64,000 bases of DNA, taken from positions 19,051 through 83,050 of the forward strand of contig NZ_DRFS01000027.1 in the NCBI RefSeq assembly GCF_011050415.1. The letters run 5' to 3'. Shown piece by piece: positions 60,880 to 64,000 of this stretch. Made by a program: the position numbers and the translations under genes. Source of the stretch: Halomonas sp. (lineage in GTDB: Bacteria; Pseudomonadota; Gammaproteobacteria; Pseudomonadales; Halomonadaceae). The notes under the pieces were generated by a model. That model ran no database searches. It was not told the DNA's origin and saw only the letters and a list, made by a program, of their open reading frames with translations. The number at the start of each line of letters is the position of its first letter. The first letter of the stretch is position 1.

Positions 60880-61635
60880 ATGAAGCACCATGAAAAACTC
60901 GGACACGTTGGGCGCAAAAGCTTTTCCCTGCTGGCTCGGCTTGGCCGTTACGAACTCGCAATGCTGCTATGCGTCGCGGTACTTTCCGGCGGGATTTGGG
61001 GGTTCGTTGCCCTGGCCGACGAAGTTACAGAAGGAGGCACACAGAGCATCGATGAGAGCCTGCTGCTAGCCCTTCGTAACCCCGCAGATCTTAGCGACCC
61101 GATCGGGCCGGGCTGGGTCGAGGAAATGGGGCGTGACTTTACCGCGCTTGGCGGTGTTGGCGTGCTGGTACTTATCACGCTGGGTTCCTTGGGCTATCTG
61201 TTACTTGCCAAACGCTATCGCGCAGCCCTGTTCGCTTCGATCGCAGTGCCCGGCGGCATACTACTCAGCACCGTGATGAAAATGGGTTTTGATCGCCCTC
61301 GCCCTGATCTCGTGCCTCATGAAGCCATGGTTTACACCGCAAGCTTTCCCAGCGGCCACTCAATGATGTCTGCTGTGACCTACCTCACCCTGGCCGCGCT
61401 ACTCACTCGCGTACAACCAGCGCTAAGGCTAAAAGCTTACCTACTAATTCTGGCGATATTGCTGACCCTGCTGGTGGGAATAAGCCGCGTCTATCTCGGG
61501 GTTCACTGGCCAACCGATGTGCTTGCTGGCTGGACGGCCGGAGCAAGCTGGGCAGCGCTGTGCTGGATCGTAATGCGCTGGATGCAGCGGCGCGGGCAGG
61601 TAGAATCGGAAGGAAGCGGTTCGGGCATCGAATAA
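60880..61635 (+). CDS. PAP2-family membrane phosphatase
   Basis: Inner-membrane lipid phosphatase of the PAP2 superfamily, 251 residues, with about six hydrophobic segments. The three catalytic motifs are complete: KMGFDRPRPD (K-x6-R-P), PSGHSM and SRVYLGVHWPTDV (S-R-x5-H-x3-D). It likely dephosphorylates phosphatidic acid, phosphatidylglycerol phosphate or undecaprenyl diphosphate; sequence does not decide. The ATG at 60880 has a strong AAAGGAG site. Confidence 0.9.
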   Translation: MKHHEKLGHVGRKSFSLLARLGRYELAMLLCVAVLSGGIWGFVALADEVTEGGTQSIDESLLLALRNPADLSDPIGPGWVEEMGRDFTALGGVGVLVLITLGSLGYLLLAKRYRAALFASIAVPGGILLSTVMKMGFDRPRPDLVPHEAMVYTASFPSGHSMMSAVTYLTLAALLTRVQPALRLKAYLLILAILLTLLVGISRVYLGVHWPTDVLAGWTAGASWAALCWIVMRWMQRRGQVESEGSGSGIE

Positions 61636-61851
61636 CTTGGCTCAAGCCAAGCTGCCAGCCATTTCAGAACACCACTCGCAAAATAGAACACCACTCTCAA
61701 AATCTGCATTTAACCCAGGTTTTTAGGGGCGTTCTTGAAAGCAAACCACCCAATCACGCTCGCGTAACGGATGGAGTTCGACCTCCAGCGCACAAGCGGG
61801 CATGGTGGGTGTTATTATTCACCATCAGCGAGCCACCAGGAGGGTATGCTA

Positions 61852-62382
61852 ATGCCGCGCTATCTCACACAAAACCTCTGCAGAATGGGGCTATTATCAA
61901 TATTGGCGTTGTCGCCCAACGCTTTCAGCCAACAACCGGGAACGGCTTCCGGTAATGATGTCACCACCGAATCGTTCCGAGACTGGGAGGTTCGTTGCCA
62001 GCGTAATGCCGAAGGCCCAACCCCTTGTGCGATGGCGCAAATGATCACGCAACCTGACAGCGACCAGCCCTTAATGCAGGTAATTCTCGACTATCCGCCC
62101 GAGATCAATGATCCGGTGATGAGCTTCTTCGTGCCATTAGGGGTACGTTTGGCTGCGGGCTTGCAATTCAGTGTGGATAACGGGGAGCCCATCCAGTTCC
62201 CCTATCAGGTCTGCTTCGAGCAAGGGTGTCGTGCTGACATCCCCATTGAATCGTCGATGTTGCAGGAACTGCGCAGTGGCAATACGGCAACCCTCAGCTT
62301 GTTTGGTCCTCGCGGTGACCGAATGGACATAGATATTTCGTTGATGGGCTTTACCGATGCCAGTACCCGTATCGCTCCCTAA
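61852..62382 (+). CDS. IalB-like periplasmic protein
   Basis: Protein of 176 residues with a signal peptide (about 1-25) and the Invasion-associated locus B (IalB) domain: FRDWEVRCQ, then PCAMAQMI, VILDYPPEIN, VPLGVRLAAGLQ and Cys pairs (VCFEQGC). The family's role is not well known; in Bartonella it is tied to host-cell entry, which need not apply here. AGGAGG lies 8 nt before the ATG at 61852. A terminator follows. Confidence 0.85.
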   Translation: MPRYLTQNLCRMGLLSILALSPNAFSQQPGTASGNDVTTESFRDWEVRCQRNAEGPTPCAMAQMITQPDSDQPLMQVILDYPPEINDPVMSFFVPLGVRLAAGLQFSVDNGEPIQFPYQVCFEQGCRADIPIESSMLQELRSGNTATLSLFGPRGDRMDIDISLMGFTDASTRIAP

Positions 62383-62402
62383 TCTCAGCCGCTTTAAGCA
62401 AA

Positions 62403-62428
62403 AACGCCCCCGAAGTGCCGGGGGCGTT
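62403..62428. terminator. Terminator between the IalB-like and dioxygenase genes
   Basis: A 10-bp stem AACGCCCCCG (62403-62412) / CGGGGGCGTT (62419-62428) with a 6-nt loop. On the minus strand it is followed by TTTTTGC, so it works best for the dioxygenase gene, but both convergent genes can use it. Confidence 0.85.
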
Positions 62429-62475
62429 GGTGTTGCTAGGCTCTCAATTTACTGAGCGAGTCATGACCGAGCGTA

Positions 62476-63270
62476 TCAGACGCTCTCATTGAGAACCGCT
62501 TCCGGGAAGTAGCGACGCAACATCCGGTTCTGAAACGCATCCACGAAGCGGCTATTGATGATAATGATGAACCGCTCGAAGGGTGCCTCGCTGTCGAGCT
62601 GTTCGATGCCGTCGACACTGTGGAATAGCCGGTCATCGCGCAGATGAAGAATATCACCCGGATTGAGGGTGATATCGACTAAGGGTTGCGTGCCAGCCTT
62701 GTCGCCGTAGAGGTGGTTTTCACCTCCTGCTACGTTTTCTCGATTGAGGACCAGAATGCTGAGGGCCTTGCAGCCATCGGCATGAATCCCCTGCCCCTGA
62801 AGGGGGTCGATGCTGCCTTCTCCGCGCACCCCGGTGATCTGCATCAGGATGGGTTCGTGCGCCCCGATACTCCAAAGCCTTGCCCAGGCGCGAACGAAGG
62901 CCTTCACATCCGGGCGTGCCATGAATTCCCTTGTCAGCGGATCATAGTACCGCAGGCGATCCGCCATGCTTTCCGCGTCGTTGAAGGCTCCTCCTTGGGC
63001 CATGGGACATTGGCCCATGTCTTCGACATCTCCCTGATCATTCAGAGCGAGCCAGGACATCCGCTTCCAGCGCTGGTTAACATAGGGATCACGTGGCAGG
63101 TCCGCAGTAAATCCCTGCCAGGCGGTCAGGTCAATTCGCTCCCGAATATCCGTTTTGGCCCACTCCTTATGCCTTAACGCCTCGGTCACGCCCGGATGCC
63201 AATAATCGGTGAGTGAATCGTTAGGCATGAAGGTGAGATCGAAGCCGTGCTTGAGGGTATCGAGTTTCAT
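62476..63270 (-). CDS. 2-oxoglutarate/Fe(II)-dependent dioxygenase (2OG-Fe dioxygenase family)
   Basis: Non-haem iron oxygenase, 264 residues. The iron-binding triad is visible: His163 and Asp165 in GQGIHADGCKAL and His217 in RLFHSVDG, followed by Arg233 (FERFIIIINS) for 2-oxoglutarate. It belongs to the family that includes bacterial free-amino-acid hydroxylases such as L-isoleucine dioxygenase; the substrate here is unknown. It is divergent from the PAS-domain gene, with 264 bp between them. Confidence 0.85.
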   Translation of the reverse strand: MKLDTLKHGFDLTFMPNDSLTDYWHPGVTEALRHKEWAKTDIRERIDLTAWQGFTADLPRDPYVNQRWKRMSWLALNDQGDVEDMGQCPMAQGGAFNDAESMADRLRYYDPLTREFMARPDVKAFVRAWARLWSIGAHEPILMQITGVRGEGSIDPLQGQGIHADGCKALSILVLNRENVAGGENHLYGDKAGTQPLVDITLNPGDILHLRDDRLFHSVDGIEQLDSEAPFERFIIIINSRFVDAFQNRMLRRYFPEAVLNESV

Positions 63271-63534
63271 GTGGCTATTCTCCTGTTAACTGGGCGGAAT
63301 TGCCCTATGTGGCCGGTGCAAACACCGCGGCCAACAGGAAGAAAATGAAAAGATCTGCAAGGTTATGTCAAAGCAATGTACGCAAAAAGAGCATTTTTGT
63401 TGAAAAAGAATCAAACCGGTGATGAGGCATATGTGTAGGTTATCTCCTACGATTGGATGTAGGATAATCACCATAAAGTGACGATTGTTGCCATTATGAT
63501 GGCTACTGACAGGTTTTTTCTTTAAGTGAATCCC

Positions 63535-64000
63535 ATGACTGCCAGCGATTCCCGACATCACAAAGATCCGGCACGCCTGAAGAAGAACCGCAGGGCGTTT
63601 TCCGGTGCGTTGATGTTGAACATGTCAAAGGCACCTTCAACGGATGGCAGCGATTCGCATGATGCCGGCAGGCAAGAAGTCGAGTTAGTACGCCGCCAGT
63701 ATCTGGAGAGTGAACAGCGCTTTCGCGCCCTGCTGGAGAGTCTGCCGAAAGTGGCGGTTCAGGGCTATGATCGCGATCGGCGGGTAATTTACTGGAATGA
63801 GAGCAGCACTCGTCTTTATGGCTATACCGCTAAAGAAGCCCTAGGACAATTACTGGAAGATCTGATCATTCCTGACGTCATGCGGGATGGCGTGATCCTG
63901 GCGCATGGTGCCTGGATTAAACAAGGGATCGAGATACCCGCTGGTGAACTCGAACTCAAGCACAAAACTGGTGAACGGGTACCGGTCTTTTCGCAGCATC
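63535..64000 (+). CDS. PAS-domain protein, N-terminal part (runs off the window)
   Basis: The frame starts at ATG 63535 and stays open to the end of the window (at least 155 residues). After a polar N-terminus, a helix (VRRQYLESEQRFRALLESLP) leads into a PAS domain: VAVQGYDRDRRVIYWNESSTRLYGYTAKEALGQ, as read in parts, the usual sensor pattern with Trp-Asn-Glu. The output domain (kinase, GGDEF or EAL) is beyond the window. The start has only a weak AAGTGAA site, so it is not certain. Confidence 0.8.
   Translation, partial: MTASDSRHHKDPARLKKNRRAFSGALMLNMSKAPSTDGSDSHDAGRQEVELVRRQYLESEQRFRALLESLPKVAVQGYDRDRRVIYWNESSTRLYGYTAKEALGQLLEDLIIPDVMRDGVILAHGAWIKQGIEIPAGELELKHKTGERVPVFSQH

Noticed and set aside
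1..64000. CRISPR array or prophage
   Set aside because: No array of regularly spaced repeats with unique spacers, and no integrase, capsid or terminase-like genes were seen.

Overview
The window reads as chromosomal DNA of a moderately halophilic gammaproteobacterium, most likely Halomonas or a close relative (Halomonadaceae). The reasons are a complete choline-to-glycine-betaine module (choX, betI, betB, betA), the gammaproteobacterial forms of fadE, proS, nfo, topB and qor, many acidic proteins and moderate G+C. This assignment is inference from gene content; no rRNA is present.

Layout. 1-5.7 kb: 4.5S RNA and tRNA-Met on the minus strand, a choline-binding protein gene diverging from betI-betB-betA across a BetI-type palindrome, and a folded repeat between betB and betA. 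5.8-8.3 kb: fadE. 8.3-16.1 kb: a heavy-metal island. It has a DsbA-like / M23 / ZIP operon and a second operon of CadA-type P-ATPase, signal peptidase II and apolipoprotein N-acyltransferase, with a divergent MerR regulator. Both operons carry the same MerR-type promoter (19-bp spacer over a dyad). 16.5-27.6 kb: glycerol use, with a GlpSTPQUV-type ABC importer, glpD, a small conserved-looking gene, then glpR-glpK on the opposite strand. 27.7-35.4 kb: SLC13/RCK permease, qor, glycerophosphodiester phosphodiesterase, endonuclease IV, an XRE-cupin regulator with a divergent BenE-type permease, and a lipoprotein.

35.5-47.1 kb: proS, a small lytic transglycosylase, then a minus-strand pair that may be a modified-peptide system (a Tat-signal protein with Ser-Tyr-Ser-Arg-Pro repeats, followed by an HPr-kinase-like/PqqD fusion). 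After it come a diguanylate cyclase pair, a 40-residue membrane ORF, an SlyD-like isomerase, an AmpG-like MFS protein, a SEC-C protein and a UbiB-family kinase. 47.2-56.4 kb: topB, grpB-family, MgtC-family, a subtilase with a separate propeptide-like protein, a ParD-like protein overlapping a second methionine aminopeptidase, and a lemA / M48 protease / DUF2784 operon. 56.6-64 kb: DinB-like, coiled-coil membrane protein, Crp/Fnr regulator, GNAT, LysE, PAP2, IalB-like, a 2OG-Fe dioxygenase and the start of a PAS-domain protein that runs off the window.

How the genes fit together. The first half encodes use of all three parts of a phosphatidylcholine molecule: choline (bet), glycerol / glycerol-3-phosphate (glp, GDPD) and fatty acids (fadE). 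The metal island looks acquired as a unit and brings its own lipoprotein-processing enzymes. The least explained items are the HprK-PqqD / Tat-repeat pair, the ParD-like / Map pair, and the subtilase / propeptide-like pair.
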